From Batillaria attramentaria (taxonomy: Eukaryota > Mollusca > Gastropoda > Batillariidae), in the NCBI GenBank assembly GCA_018292915.2, contig JACVVK020000496.1, forward strand, positions 62,001-126,000: a stretch of DNA of 64,000 nt. The letters are read 5' to 3'. Below are positions 1 through 10,631 of the stretch, in pieces. How positions within the stretch are numbered: the first letter of the stretch is position 1; each line of letters starts with the position of its first letter. The notes below the pieces were generated by a model, which was not told the origin of the DNA, made no database searches, and was given only the letters and a program-made list of their open reading frames with translations. The translations under genes were made by a program, and so were the position numbers.

Positions 1-540
1 TGTGACAAATGTGTGTAAATACCTAATGTTGAGGTGAGAATATTATATCATAAGTATTTCAGTTATTTCCAAGGTGTTAGTTCATTGTTTTGTATGTGTG
101 CTGTGTGCGGTCCAAATTGTGTGCGATTTTTCTCAATTTACGGTTCACATTGTTCACATCGGCTACAAAACACATTTCTAAAGATATTCTCCTCATATTT
201 TGCAATAATATGCTGAAATGAATGAGATAAATGAAAATAGTAATGACATGGCATAAAAAAATGAAACATTTTTTTTTTCTTCTTAGCCTCTGTCGGGAAT
301 CAACATTTTTGTTTTATTTTTTGCTCATATGCTTGCAACATAAAGTCAATGTATTGCTAAACCAATGTTCAAAATCATTTTTCCTTTACATATCTAAAAG
401 CAGACTTCAATTTCCTTCAAATTGGTGTATAACATGTCTATGTTATCTTTACAAATGAGTATACAGTCCCCTTTCAGAGAATCATGCTTGATTCGCACGC
501 GTTGTAGCTCATAATACTGTGAACTGGTGAGAGTTAAGCA
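1..540. other. No gene recognised
   Basis: AT-rich sequence with short chance ORFs only. I see no splice-supported exon, domain or RNA gene. Confidence 0.6.
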
Positions 541-1119
541 AAAAAACTCGGATAACAGAAACCAAAACCAATTCCCCGCCAGACCCCCCTCTTTGTAAGA
601 CTATTTCTAATTCGGATAAGCCAAACTCTGTCAAAAAATAGCTAACTCAAACACGGATATCTCAAACGTGATTTTGACAGATAAGCCGAACTCTAAACAC
701 TGTCGGAGAGACTTTTTTTTTTTTTAATTTTTGCTTGAAAAACAGGTCGGGAAGATACGAACTTATGAACATATTTCGTCACGGCTATAATTATCCTACG
801 GAAACGAACACGTCACCTGTTTTTCAGTATTCGGGAAACTGATGACGCGTGCCACGTTTTGCAGGCGCCATTGTTTGGACAGAACGAGTGGTAGATCTAA
901 GTTTGCGTGCGTGAATTAGGTGGTGGGTTCAGGGTTAGAGATGGGATGACCGAGGGAGGGGCACAGGGGAGGGGCAGGTCGAAAGGTAACCTTGGGAGAT
1001 TTGCGATGGGCGTGGTTTATGGGCTAGTCGAAAGGATGTGATTTCGGGCTTAGATTTGTGCGTGCACGATTGTTTCTTTTGGCGTGTGTAGGGGAGAGAG
1101 TGTGTAACATGCAGTCTCC

Positions 1120-1121
<2 letters not shown>

Positions 1122-1161
<40 letters not shown>

Positions 1162-1215
1162 GGGGGGGGGGGGGGATGGAGCGTGCATTGGCTTGTGCGT
1201 ATAGAAGCGCGCAAA

Positions 1216-1278
<63 letters not shown>

Positions 1279-1355
1279 GGGGGGGGGGGGGTATGGTGGA
1301 GTGCACGAACGGAGTGGAGCGTACATTGATTTGTGCGTACAGTAATGCGACCACA

Positions 1356-1438
<83 letters not shown>
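1122..1438. repeat. Three (TG)n microsatellites with G-rich spacers
   Basis: Runs of TG at about 1123-1157, 1219-1275 and 1358-1437 are separated by similar spacers containing poly-G and a GGAGCGTRCATTG-like segment. The whole looks like a roughly 140-bp unit repeated about twice. The Thr-His and Cys-Val reading frames across it are repeat artefacts. Confidence 0.8.
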
Positions 1439-1443
<5 letters not shown>

Positions 1444-1736
1444 CCATTTAGTTTTATAGTTTTTTTTTTAGTTCCCGGGCCTGGTAAACGCCGGGATATT
1501 TATGACAGGAAGCGTGGAATGCGGCCCTGTCCCGCAGTCCCAAACTACATGGACCTCCATAGCATCATCTTACCATCATCCTTTGGTGCCTCTGCTGTTT
1601 GCTAACGTTAAAGTCTCCGCAAAAGATCTTGAATGGCCTTGACCTTGACTAAAGGAAAATGAATACAAGAATGCCCCACTGAAGAAAGCACTTATAACTT
1701 TTCACTTTTTTTTTCTGCCCCAGCTCTTTGCCAGCT

Positions 1737-1990
1737 CCTGCGGTGCCGGCCGTGTAATCATCCAAATCATAAGACGTGTCATACTAAGGGAAGCACCCCC
1801 AAAGTCGCACCCGTGAAGTGGGTGAATCTCGGCTGTGTGGCAACAGCCTCCCCATCGGGCCCATAGCACACCCGCTCTGGGTAGGAGCCGACCTAGGTAG
1901 GAAAAATCCCGCTTGCCTCGGCTGGGATTCGAACCCTGGTCTACCGGTCCATAGTCCGAAGTGCTAACCACTACACTACGGGGGCCGGTA
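1737..1990 (-). mobile_element. tRNA-derived SINE, family A
   Basis: On the minus strand the head (at about 1990) begins ACCGGCCCCCGTAGTGTAG, an A-box-like segment, and continues to a B box GGTTCGAATCC (complement near 1927-1937), as in Pol III tRNA-derived SINEs. A second member lies at 15385-15878. A segment at 1471-1590 matches the tail of that second member but is inverted relative to this head, so the locus is rearranged. Confidence 0.65.
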
Positions 1991-2011
1991 CTGTTTTGAT
2001 CTTATTCATTT

Positions 2012-2012
<1 letters not shown>

Positions 2013-2094
<82 letters not shown>
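2013..2094. repeat. (AC)n(AG)n compound microsatellite
   Basis: An uninterrupted AC run passes into an AG run. Confidence 0.9.
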
Positions 2095-2097
<3 letters not shown>

Positions 2098-2498
2098 AGA
2101 AAGTTTTGTCTGTGTTACTAGTCTCAGGAATCAATACGCTCGACCCGTGTCTCTCTCAGACCGTTGCCATTATACACATTTGCATATACATATAGTATAC
2201 ATTTGCCCATAGAAAAGCAGCATACACGTCTACAAACTTTCGCAAAATTATCAATTCGATGTTTCAGTTGCAAAGGGAAGCAAAGATATTCTCTTTACAA
2301 AAAAAAAAAAAAAAAAACTTTTTACAAACATTCCAAGTGATTTTACAACTTGTCCTGAAAAAAACTCGGTTAAGCCGAACTGCAGGGTGATTTCTCGGGA
2401 AAGGTTTGGCTTATCCGAACTCGGATATGCAGAAACTCGGATAAGCGAAACGATTTTCCATTCCCCGGGCGAGTTCGGCTTAAGCGTGTTTGACTGTA

Positions 2499-3154
2499 TT
2501 CGTGCTGGCATTTTTCTTTTTGCTCCGTCTTTGATATCAACCATACGCGGTGGAAAAGGACGTTAAACTCCCGAACATCCCCCTCCCTCCAACCAGTGAT
2601 AATCCTGAATGGGTTGGCATGTAAAGAACGACAACTATGAATCCACCTTGGTGACGCACATAACCTGGTTCTCTCCCTCACTTTACTCCATCCAAGTATT
2701 ATAACAGTGGTTATGTTATCCTGGTAATCAGCTCTTTGTTTTCAAATCTCTTTCAATGTCTAAGATTGGAGGCACACTGTTTTTTCTGTTGAGTCAAAAC
2801 ACCATATCGTGTACGCATACGTGATGCTATCTACATCAGTTATGACACGTGATCACGGCTGACGTCATGATTTTCGTTTTCCCTGTGAAATGAAGCGAGT
2901 ATCGATGATTGGCTCCTTTCAGTGATCGACTGACCAGACAACTTGACTGTTTCCTATAAACACTAGACAAGGTTCACAATCGAAGTTGATTGTAATGATT
3001 GTAATCGTAATGATTGTTACTCGTACGTCTTATATCGCCGGAAGTGCTGTCTACTGATCGTGATGTACATAACAATAATGTACAGTTCCAGACAACAAGT
3101 AAACGACAGTGTTCGATACAAGTGTCGTGACTCCCTCCCCGTTCTCTGTAACAG
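2499..3154 (+). other. Left edge of the duplicated block (intron 3 remnant of copy 1)
   Basis: From 2499 the sequence matches intron 3 of copies 2-4: SINE tail GGAAAAGGACGTTAAACTCC, then the segment GAAGCGAGTATCGATGATTG. Exons 1-3 are absent upstream. Copy 1 lacks the roughly 1-kb element that the other copies carry between GGAAGTG and CTGTC, so it gives the empty site for that element. Confidence 0.75.
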
Positions 3155-3516
3155 GAACGTCGGCCCGGCCACACAGAGACTGGTGAGAGAACTGCTGGCA
3201 GCCTGTGGACCGCGCCTCTCTCTCTGGGCCGCTTGTGTGGACAACACCGACATCCCTACAGAACTACAGGCCGAGCCGCTCACGGTGCCCCTAAGATCAT
3301 GTCCGGCTGTTGTTAGAGAAGTGGCGAGGGGAGTCAGCAGGTTTAGCGTCCACAACTACAGTGACAGCGGCACGCCTTCCCCCAGTGACGGGCCCCGGGT
3401 CATCCGGTTACGTCATGAAGGCGGGGACCACAGCGGACGATGGCCCGTGGAGTGCTGGAGATGTGGAGCGATGGTGGCGCGAGTGTTGACGGAGGACCTC
3501 CATGTGGGTGTGACGG
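3155..3516 (+). CDS. Copy 1 exon 4
   Basis: Encodes RNVGPATQRLVRELL through EDLHVGVTG. Copy-specific residues are NV after the splice junction and a VSRFSVHN stretch before HNYSDSGTP. It ends G|GTATGT. Confidence 0.75.
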
Positions 3517-3577
3517 GTATGTGTGTGTTGTGGCTGTCCTTTCAGGTACCAAGAACAGAGCTTTGCATTAATATGTA

Positions 3578-4302
3578 CAGTGGACGCCGGATATAAGCAA
3601 CTCGGATATAAGAAAACTCGGTTATTGCCAACGATTTTTTTTCCCCCGGCCAAACTCTTCTTTATTATGTATTACAAAAACTCGGATACAAGAAACTCGC
3701 TTATAAGAAAACTCGGTTTTAGGAAAGCAAATTTCTTGTCCCGCTTGATACAAAAACTCGGATATAAGAAACCGAAAGTACATTTCCAAGAAAATTTCAC
3801 TCATTGTAAGAAACCGAAAGTACATTTCCAAGAAAATTTCACTCATTCTAAGAAAACAGGTCAGGTCTGACGTCACTTAGGATAGGCACATGATGGCGCA
3901 TGATTTTCTTTTCTTGAATTGGTTCTTTACCATTGTGTTCCGTGCAAAATTGAATGTTGGCAAGAAAAAAAAATAAGAGATGCATTTTTGTTGTTCTATT
4001 GTTATATGTTGCTTTTATTATTATTTTGTTTTTTTGCCTGATTGGGAGCTCTCTCTCTCTCTCTCTCTCTCTCTGTATGTCTGTCTCTGTCTACAGGGCT
4101 CGCGTTAAGGAGAATAAAACTATCAGTATTAGACTAACTGTTGTCCCCCTTCCCCCTCCCAACAGAAAAAAAGCTAATTTGCAGCTTTTTTCAGCCAAAT
4201 TAGACACGGAAAGCATCGCATATCATACTCTAATGGGACGAGTGTTTTATAGATCAAAAGTTGATACATAATGCACTTTTAATATATCCTATAAATACAA
4301 GG

Positions 4303-4354
<52 letters not shown>

Positions 4355-4771
4355 CTTAGTTCTTTTTTGTTTGTTTGTTTGGTTGGTTGGTTGGTTGGTT
4401 TGGTTGTTTTTTTTTTCTTTTTGTTTTGTTTTTTCTTACCACATGACCGCCAGCGCTACAGTTGGGAAGCAAAAACAGTATTTTCATGTTCAAACAAAAA
4501 AATCTGACATTGAAAGACACAAGCGCACTGGTGTATATTAACTCTACACATATATATTCTGTGCAGGTCTTTAAGGGAAACCAGATATTTCTTAATTTAA
4601 TGCAAAACATACACGAACTGAGAAAAAAGAAATGTTTTTTTCACTGAACTCGGTTATAAGAAATATTTTTCAAAATACTTTCTTATATCCGACTTTCAGA
4701 TATAAGAAAACTCGGATATAAGAAACCAAAAAATTCACCCCCCTCGAGTTTCTTATAACCGGCGTATACTG
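3578..4771. mobile_element. Tigger-like (Tc1/mariner) non-autonomous element with TA target duplication
   Basis: Termini are inverted: left CAGTGGACGCCGGATATAAG, right the complement of CAGTATACGCCGGTTATAAG. TA flanks both sides (3576-3577 and 4772-4773). The same place in copy 2 reads GCATTAATTTGTATATCC without the insert, a clean empty site. Subterminal repeats of an AACTCGGATATAAGAA-type motif occur at both ends, and (TC)n runs lie inside. I find no transposase ORF, so it is a MITE-like derivative in intron 4 of copy 1. Confidence 0.85.
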
Positions 4772-5087
4772 TATATCCAAACGTTGTATCAGTTCACACG
4801 TTTTGTAATAAAATTATCAAACAGCTTCACTCCCTATATTAAGTTTTCTTGTACAAAGAGCAGAGGAGACAACCAACCAAGTAAACAAGCATCCCCCTCC
4901 CCCCTCCTCCTTCCTCTCCTGTGAGTAAAGAAAGAAATCTTCATTACTCACTGTACATGTTCATCATACGTGGACACACAACATTCCGTTTTCTGACCGT
5001 GCATAGTAAGTAAGGCTGATACGAGTTATGCACGTAGATATCACGTGATCAGCACGTGTTTTATGTGTTGTCGTTGTCTGACGGCAG

Positions 5088-5545
5088 GTGCCAACATCAA
5101 CCCCACCAGTGTCGGCACAACCACCAGTCCCCCGCGTCTCCAGTACCGTGACGTCCTCGTGCTGACGTGTAGTGAAGAGCTTCGTGAGGAGACGAGAGAC
5201 GTCAGAGGTCAGGTGACGTCACAAGCCTGTGGTGTGGTGCGCGGCCTTCGCTCTGCCGGCCTCCCGGTGGGAGTTATTGGACGGATGACAGACGATGTGG
5301 CGAGGTGGGAGAGAGACGTGTGTGACGTGGTGCTGGCTGACAGTGACAGAGTGACGGTGGCATTAGCGGGAAGTGTATACGGCCTAGAGCGGAGGGTCGT
5401 GGTCTGGTTGCCGGGCAGGAGGCAGGTTGATGATGATGCCGGGGACACTGACGATGTTGTGGAGGCGAACGACAGAGTGTTTGTGATTTCCCGCTGCAGC
5501 ACCCAGCTGGTGATAGTTGATGTCCCGCGTGATGAAAATAAATAA
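5088..5545 (+). CDS. Copy 1 exon 5 (terminal)
   Basis: Open from GTGCCAACATC to TAA. It retains the motif V-like GSVYGLERRVVV and motif VI-like ISRCSTQLVIV. The stop overlaps AATAAA, as in all copies. Confidence 0.75.
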
Positions 5546-5599
5546 CACTGACGACACCGGCGATGAGGAGCACAGACTGTGAAAAATACAACAAACCAA

Positions 5600-5672
5600 A
5601 CCACCACCACCACCACCACCACCACCATCACCACCACCATCACCACCAAAAACAACAACAACAACCACCAAC
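5600..5672. repeat. Short (ACC)n tract, 3' flank of copy 1
   Basis: CCA triplets with ATC and AAC interruptions, about 55 bases after the stop. It occupies the position of the 6.2-kb array behind copy 3. Confidence 0.85.
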
Positions 5673-5756
5673 GACAGCGACAGTAACGATGCCGACACTA
5701 CAGGACTAATTCACCAATGATGATTAACAACGATTGACAATGCCTGTAACTCATGT

Positions 5757-5757
<1 letters not shown>

Positions 5758-5820
<63 letters not shown>
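5758..5820. repeat. (GA)n microsatellite
   Basis: Pure GA run after ACTCATGTGTCA. The same tract follows each copy (20495, 46046, 55962). Confidence 0.9.
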
Positions 5821-5823
<3 letters not shown>

Positions 5824-5941
5824 GGTGACAAGTGTGTAAAGATGACAACGTGACTATGTAAGACACAGACTGGTCTGAATGACTTTGTTCATCATGTACG
5901 ATCCCATTGTTGTATGAAAAACTGTGGGTGCCATCAACACT

Positions 5942-6030
5942 CTCGACTTCATCAAGTGTTGATTATCAGACTGTCGACTTCATCAAGTGTTGATTATCAG
6001 ACTGTCGACTTCATCAAGTGTTGATTATCA
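5942..6030. repeat. 31-bp minisatellite, about 3 units
   Basis: Unit begins TCGACTTCATCAAGTGTTGA. The same array has about 8 units behind copy 4 (56370-56609) and is absent behind copies 2 and 3. Confidence 0.85.
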
Positions 6031-6327
6031 ATCGCAACTCTGTCTGTCATGACTAACTTGTGTTCCCATTTCCATTCACTGCATTTCTCCAAGCAGTTGT
6101 TTGTATACAGGTAGTTTTGTGTATACATCGTTTGTGTTTACTCAGATTAATTAGCGATTATTCATTGACAAATGGTTTACACTGAGGACACAAACAACGG
6201 AATGTCTACTAGAGACGCCATTGTGGGCGTGGTGTAAGGACTATACCGCTGTTGCCGGTTACGAAGAGTCGGGTGCTCTCCAGCGCCGGAGACGCGAACG
6301 GTCCACCTGAGGTGGGCTACGCATGCG
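6031..6327. other. Copy 1 downstream flank, then start of inserted DNA
   Basis: To about 6115 this matches the copy 4 flank (CATTTCTCCAAGCAGTTG). From about 6130 it has no counterpart in the other copies. It holds GC-rich sequence just before the SAP exon and may include that gene's promoter. Confidence 0.5.
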
Positions 6328-6505
6328 ATGGCGAGCAACGTGAGCGTTTCGACCGGCGAAGATGTTCGCGATAAAATTAAATCAATGAAAGTTCCTGAAC
6401 TGAAAAAATATCTGAAAGACAGGGGCGTGCGTTTAAGTGGCTACACAAAAGCGCAGCTTATCACTCTAGCCCTTAAAGCAGATCGGCAGTCGCTTCAACC
6501 GAGAG
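6328..6505 (+). CDS. First exon encoding a SAP-type DNA-binding domain
   Basis: ATG at 6328 opens a reading frame whose residues about 12-49 read DVRDKIKSMKVPELKKYLKD then RGVRLSGYTKAQLITLALKA. This is the helix-extended-loop-helix pattern of SAP domains (VxELKxxLKxRG...GxKAxLI). A donor AGAG|GTAGGC ends the exon in phase 1. No continuing exon was found before 7069, where sequence shared with other copies resumes. SAP domains bind DNA in chromatin proteins and also sit at the start of some transposon-borne proteins in invertebrates. Its presence in an insertion relative to other copies favours mobile origin (inference). Confidence 0.55.
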
Positions 6506-6555
6506 GTAGGCGGTGTAAAGGTCAACTGAGTCGACCTGTGACTTGTGGCTTGCCA

Positions 6556-6921
6556 CTAATTTTTATTCAAGCACTTTGGCTGTTTATCAGTGCGAACTGA
6601 ACTTTTCTTGGAAATGAAAGTCTTTCTTTCTTGATTTTTGGTTCCATAACGATTGTGTTCAAACAATGTAGGTACCGGGACAGAATTTGTCCGCTTGTTC
6701 CCGACGAAATGGCGGCTGCACACGCTAGGCCACCGAGACGAGTCGGCGTTCTGCCTTCGAATCGCTTTTATCCACAAATTTCTTGAAACTTTCGAAGAAA
6801 AGGGCTCAAACTGAACGATCTCACCATTAGGTAAGACCGTCTCTGGGAATTTCTCCTGCTTATCTGATTTGCTCGAGCCATTCATTTGGCAGCCGATCGC
6901 AACGCAGTGGTAGTGCGGCAT
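6556..6921 (-). CDS. THAP-type zinc-finger ORF, antisense to the SAP intron
   Basis: From the ATG at 6921 the ORF gives 121 aa with THAP features in order: MPHYHCVAIGC (first Cys pair), LWIKAIRR (the Trp helix), SVCSRHF (final Cys-x2-His-Phe) and PVPTLF (the AVPTxF-like end of the domain). The complete domain fits in this single ORF, followed by a Lys-rich tail. THAP domains are sequence-specific DNA-binding modules of cellular factors and P-type transposases. It faces the SAP exon. No transposase body was found, so it is a lone domain or a first exon. Confidence 0.55.
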   Translation of the reverse strand: MPHYHCVAIGCQMNGSSKSDKQEKFPETVLPNGEIVQFEPFSSKVSRNLWIKAIRRQNADSSRWPSVCSRHFVGNKRTNSVPVPTLFEHNRYGTKNQERKTFISKKSSVRTDKQPKCLNKN

Positions 6922-7068
6922 CGTGTGTGACTCGAGTAGCCCACATGCCGAGTCTATCAAGCCTTGTCTCGGTCCAAAATCGCGCACGTTCACGCATGTT
7001 CACGCGCTATAACGAGAATCGGCAACAAGGCCATTGACAGTGACTCTCAACGGATTTAGCTGCATATG

Positions 7069-7528
7069 GTGGGAAAACAATAGGAATGACCAGCGCTAGC
7101 TTGATGAGGGAAACATTGTAAATCTGGAACTCTTTTCCCCCAGCATCGTCAGCTGACAACGACAGAACAATCAGGGAAGAAAGATCAACATTTACGACAA
7201 CTTGTCTGGCGTAAACCCAAAGCGGTGATGAGTTTGTTGCGTGGTATCATTGCTGTGTAGTTTGTACTCGGGATAACCTGAACGTGAATGTTACGGACAA
7301 TGTCCAGCGCCTAAAGAATACTGACATACACAGTTGTGATGTTGTGCAGGCACTACCCGAGAAGTGTGTGTGTTAGATTCTGCGTGTTTCCTGGAGAGTC
7401 AGTGTACAACATGTAGCCTCATTTATAGCATGCACGTTGCTTGACAATATTGACATGTACTTAGCTGTACATCTGTCAGCTTTATCGTTATTGTTTTTAT
7501 CCTTCCTGATGGTGATGGCGGCCTTTGG
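7069..7528. other. Duplicated downstream flank (copy 1 version)
   Basis: Matches 21357-21822 behind copy 2, including GCATCGTCAGCTGACAACGA and CTGATGGTGATGGCGGCCTT. No coding potential seen. The match breaks at CCTTTGGG near 7528, where an insertion begins, and resumes at about 9760. Confidence 0.7.
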
Positions 7529-8272
7529 GCCTTACGCGTGTAGCGCCTTGCGTGCTGGAAGCACAGTGAAGCTCTCACACGTGGAGTAACGCGCGCCGCG
7601 TGCAGTGCTTCTATTCGGAGATCTCGCCACGAGTCAGTGCTTCTGAGTGTGCGATGGAATGCGAAATATTAGGGATCTGAAACGTATCATAAACTTCAGG
7701 CTGCTTGTTCGCAGTCTGAATAGAGACTGATGATCGAGGCCACGATAACTTGATAGAATTTAGCTACAACAAACCCGGCTTTGCTGTAGAATGATATCGT
7801 AGACTGGGATGATGAGAGATCAGTGACAACCCCGGCCGGCGGTTCAGTTGTGTCTAGTTTTATTTACTCCATTTACGTATTTACCGTAGTGTGAGTCAGC
7901 GGAGAGTGACACAACAAAACGTCATACCCGTCGACTGTGATATGAATCGAGCTGAAAATTGTAGAGGTTTTCCTGTTCACGATACAGGTCGATGAGGCGA
8001 AACATTTCGTCTTCGCGCAATTCCGCCATCTTGGAAGAGAAGAGGATGGCGAGTCAGCCCTTGCTGGCTGGCTCTTCTGATTGGCTGAAACCACGCTACA
8101 CGCGCGCGTCAAGCGCGCCGAATAGAATAGTTCCTATCGCCGCGCGACAGAATTTTTTCAATCGTGCTACGCCTGTCGCTTCGCGCTTCAAGGGGTTGCA
8201 TACGTAGACGCGCGACAAAATTTGCTGCACGCGTGGCGCGACAATGTCGCGTGACGCCAGTGTGCAAGGGCC
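7528..8272. mobile_element. Harbinger-like DNA transposon remnant
   Basis: The right end is the complement of GGGCCCTTGCACACTGGCGT and is followed by TTA. The left end GGGCCTTACGCGTGTAGCG is a degraded version of the same inverted repeat. A short MADF-like ORF lies inside. GGGC-type termini and a Myb/MADF accessory protein are typical of PIF/Harbinger elements (family knowledge). A matching 3-bp duplication was not found on the left. Confidence 0.5.
7922..8029 (-). pseudogene. MADF/Myb-like domain fragment (35 aa)
   Basis: ATG at 8029 on the minus strand gives MAELREDEMFRLIDLYREQ, then ENLYNFQLDSYHSRRV and a stop. This matches the start of a MADF domain (LIxLYxxxxxLWxxxxxxYxxR) of the kind used by Harbinger accessory proteins. 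It is too short to be a complete domain and is probably a first exon or a fossil. Confidence 0.45.
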
Positions 8273-8313
8273 CTTAGTCTCGCCGTCCCTCTCGCCACCC
8301 GTTCTTACGCGTC

Positions 8314-8979
8314 CCCGGCCACCCTGTACATCAGCCTTTGTTCCCTGGCCAGCCCTGTACATCAGCCTTTGTTCCCTGGCCAGCCCTGTACATCAGCCTT
8401 TGTTCCCTGGCTAGCCCTGTACATCAGCCTTTGTTCCCTGGCCAGCCCTGTACATCAGCCTTTGTTCCCTGGCCAGCCCTGTACATCAGCCTTTGTTCCC
8501 TGGCCAGCCCTGTACATCAGCCTTTGTTCCCTGGCCAGCCCTGTACATCAGCCTTTGTTCCCTGGCCAGCCCTGTACATCAGCCTTTGTTCCCTGGCCAG
8601 CCCTGTACATCAGCCTTTGTTCCCTGGCCAGCCCTGTACATCAGCCTTTGTTCCCTGGCCACACTCTGTACATCAGCCTTTGTTCCCTGGCCACCCTGTA
8701 CATCAGCCTTTGTTCCCTGGCCAGCCCTGTACATCAGCCTTTGTTCCCTGGCCAGCCCTGTACATCAGCCTTTGTTCCCTGGCCAGCCCTGTACATCAGC
8801 CTTTGTTCGCTGGCCACACTCTGTACATCAGCCTTTGTTCCCTGGCCACCCTGTACTTCAGCCTTTGTTCCCTGGCCAGCCCTGTACATCAGCCTTTGTT
8901 CCCTGGCCAGCCCTGTACATCAGCCTTTGTTCCCTGGCCAGCCCTGTACATCAGCCTTTGTTCCCTGGTCAGCCCTGTG
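8314..8979. repeat. 31-bp minisatellite, about 21 units
   Basis: Unit begins CCCTGGCCAGCCCTGTACAT. A few units are shortened or changed (GGCCACACTCTGTAC, GGCCACCCTGTAC) in a twice-repeated higher-order pattern. Because 31 is not a multiple of 3, the same peptide repeats in all three frames. The resulting long ORFs are artefacts. Confidence 0.95.
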
Positions 8980-9753
8980 TACTGCCCACTGGCCGCACGC
9001 GCGCAGTGTTCTGTATCCGCGATGGCGCGTGTGTCATTTAGTCTTGTTTGTTTGTGTCTGTTTAGTGTCAAATATCTACGCAGTCCCTTCACTTAGAATA
9101 ATTCTGTAAACTGCAGAAGTTTCATGACAGTTTGTACATTTTAATTATGTTCTTTTGTTAGCGATATCGTAAAGTTTAAATGGTGTAAGTTAGCATTTTG
9201 TCCCCATTTTAAAAGCGTTGTCCTGGTTTTTCTGCTCTTTGAGTGGCTGTAGAATATTTTCTGTTTTTCATTAAGATTGCATATCATTTTATAGTATTTT
9301 TCACGCTCTTTTAGATGTCGTTTGTCCGAAGTTTGTAGCTATTGTTAGACGCCCGCTGTGGCTAGTTTTCTGTGTGCTAACAAACACAGATTTCGCCGCT
9401 ACGGGTGCATCTTTTCTCTTTTGTGCTGCGAGCGGCCGTTGTTTTCTGTGCGGGCCGCGCTGGGCGCATAAAGAGCCGCGAGCCACGGTTCGCTGGACAC
9501 CAAAGCCACTTGTCCAGCCAAGCAGCCAAAGACACATGCCAGGAACAACTTGTCCTTAAAGGCTAAAAGCCATAGCAAGCTAATGATGATTCGCTGGACA
9601 CTCTCGCTCTCAGCCCTGCCGCGCGTGACTGGACTCTGCGTTTGTCTTGTATCCTGCTTGTTACTGTTTTCCTACCAATAAAACTCGTGTCATAGCGACC
9701 TCTGTGTTTGGTCTCCCTGCCTGCACGAACCAGACCCCTGGCACCCGGTTACA
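8980..9753 (+). mobile_element. Possible LTR-type 3' end
   Basis: The segment ends ...GGCACCCGGTTACA at 9753, just before sequence shared with other copies resumes. AATAAA at 9677-9682 lies about 70 bases before that end and a CATAAA box near 9469 lies upstream, the layout of an LTR. No 5' boundary or target duplication was found, so this is tentative. No coding sequence seen. Confidence 0.35.
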
Positions 9754-9759
9754 TTTCTA

Positions 9760-9794
9760 CTTTGGCTTATATCTCTTTTTCTGCTTTGCCTTTT

Positions 9795-9849
<55 letters not shown>

Positions 9850-10010
9850 TCAGTTCCTTTGTTTTTGCTTTGCCTGTTTAGGGGTATGTATGTGTGTGTG
9901 TGGAAAGAGGGGGGGGGGGGATACTTATCATTTTACCTGTAGTATGTTCGCGGTGTTTCTGTAACTATATGTGTGAGTGTGTTTTTGTGAACTCGTAAAC
10001 CACTGAGTGG
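9760..10010. other. Duplicated downstream flank with (TG)n
   Basis: Matches the flanks at 21838 and 46850 (CTTTTTCTGCTTTGYCTTTTTAGG then a TG run, here 9798-9848; a second part GCCTGTTTAGGGGTRTGT is shared with 46970). Confidence 0.75.
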
Positions 10011-10631
10011 TATATGGAAAGCCGTAACTCACACTTTCGCTCTCTGTTTCATTACTATTTTCGGACGTAAAGCACTCATAGTTAACTCACTGAAAGTTTG
10101 CACTGGCGAGTGGTGTAAATCAGAATATGTCTGTTTTTCACGTGCACTTTCCAACCTTCACCACATTCATAAACACTCTCTCAACTTTCATGTTTTCGGA
10201 CAAGCCGAGTGGATGACGTCACAACCATACTACAGTCCTGTATTATGCGTAATGTTAGGCAAGCTAGAACTTGAGTTGGGTTTTCTGTCATTGGACGTGT
10301 ACCGTCTTTGTCGACAGAAGTCGTTAACGCGCTGAAAGACACACCGTTTCTTTTCATAAGTACTGAAAACCTGAGTCGATAACTGACGGAGATGAATCAC
10401 AGTATCACTGAATGCGTAACGACGCAAGCCTTGCAGGGAGTCAACAGTCATTTCAACGCCATCGGGAAAAAGAAACGTTTTATGTGGGAAAAGATTCAAT
10501 CAATCTATTCAGTTCAACCCAAAGGAAAATATTATACAGCTGTAGTAGCGGTTACAGTCTGGGCCAGGCAGATAAAGAAATGATATTTGGTGTTAGCCGA
10601 TGGATCACTTTGCTCTTCTCTACAACCAGCC

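Larger units (their letters stand above)
541..2496. mobile_element. Tigger/pogo-like DNA transposon remnant
   Basis: Both ends carry clustered copies of an AACTCGGATAAGCCGAA-like motif (about 541-690 and 2361-2490), the subterminal pattern also seen in the better-defined element at 3578-4771. The right end reads GTTTGACTG followed by TA at 2497-2498. Paralogous sequence (a SINE tail shared with copies 2-4) resumes immediately after it. No matching left inverted repeat was found; a TA-CAGTC at 462-468 is a weak candidate. The interior is filled by (TG)n tracts and a different SINE, so this is at best a decayed, nested element. Confidence 0.4.
3155..5545 (+). pseudogene. Copy 1: 5'-truncated NERD/SF1 helicase-like gene (exons 4-5 only)
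   Basis: Two exons are present. Exon 4 (3155-3516) has acceptor CTGTAACAG and donor G|GTATGT. Exon 5 (5088-5545) has acceptor GACGGCAG and stop TAA. Phases match copies 2-4 (phase 2 in, phase 1 between), and both exons are open, encoding the C-terminal helicase-like half. Exons 1-3 (start codon, nuclease-like segment, Walker A/B) are missing because the block starts inside intron 3, so no ATPase could be made from what is visible. Intron 4 is 1571 bp, of which 1194 bp is an inserted Tigger-like element. Exon 5 carries its own variants: VLTCS, GRMTDD, EANDRVFVIS. It could still be spliced to unseen upstream exons, but the left side shows no homology to them. Confidence 0.7.

Noticed and set aside
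935..1605. Thr-His and Cys-Val repeat ORFs
   Set aside because: Translations of (TG)n/(CA)n microsatellites. The same applies to similar ORFs at 9647, 21874, 22276, 23000, 31060, 46760 and 56576.
8338..9109. Three overlapping repetitive ORFs of 180-250 codons
   Set aside because: The same peptide appears in all three frames because of the 31-bp repeat. No start context or splice support.
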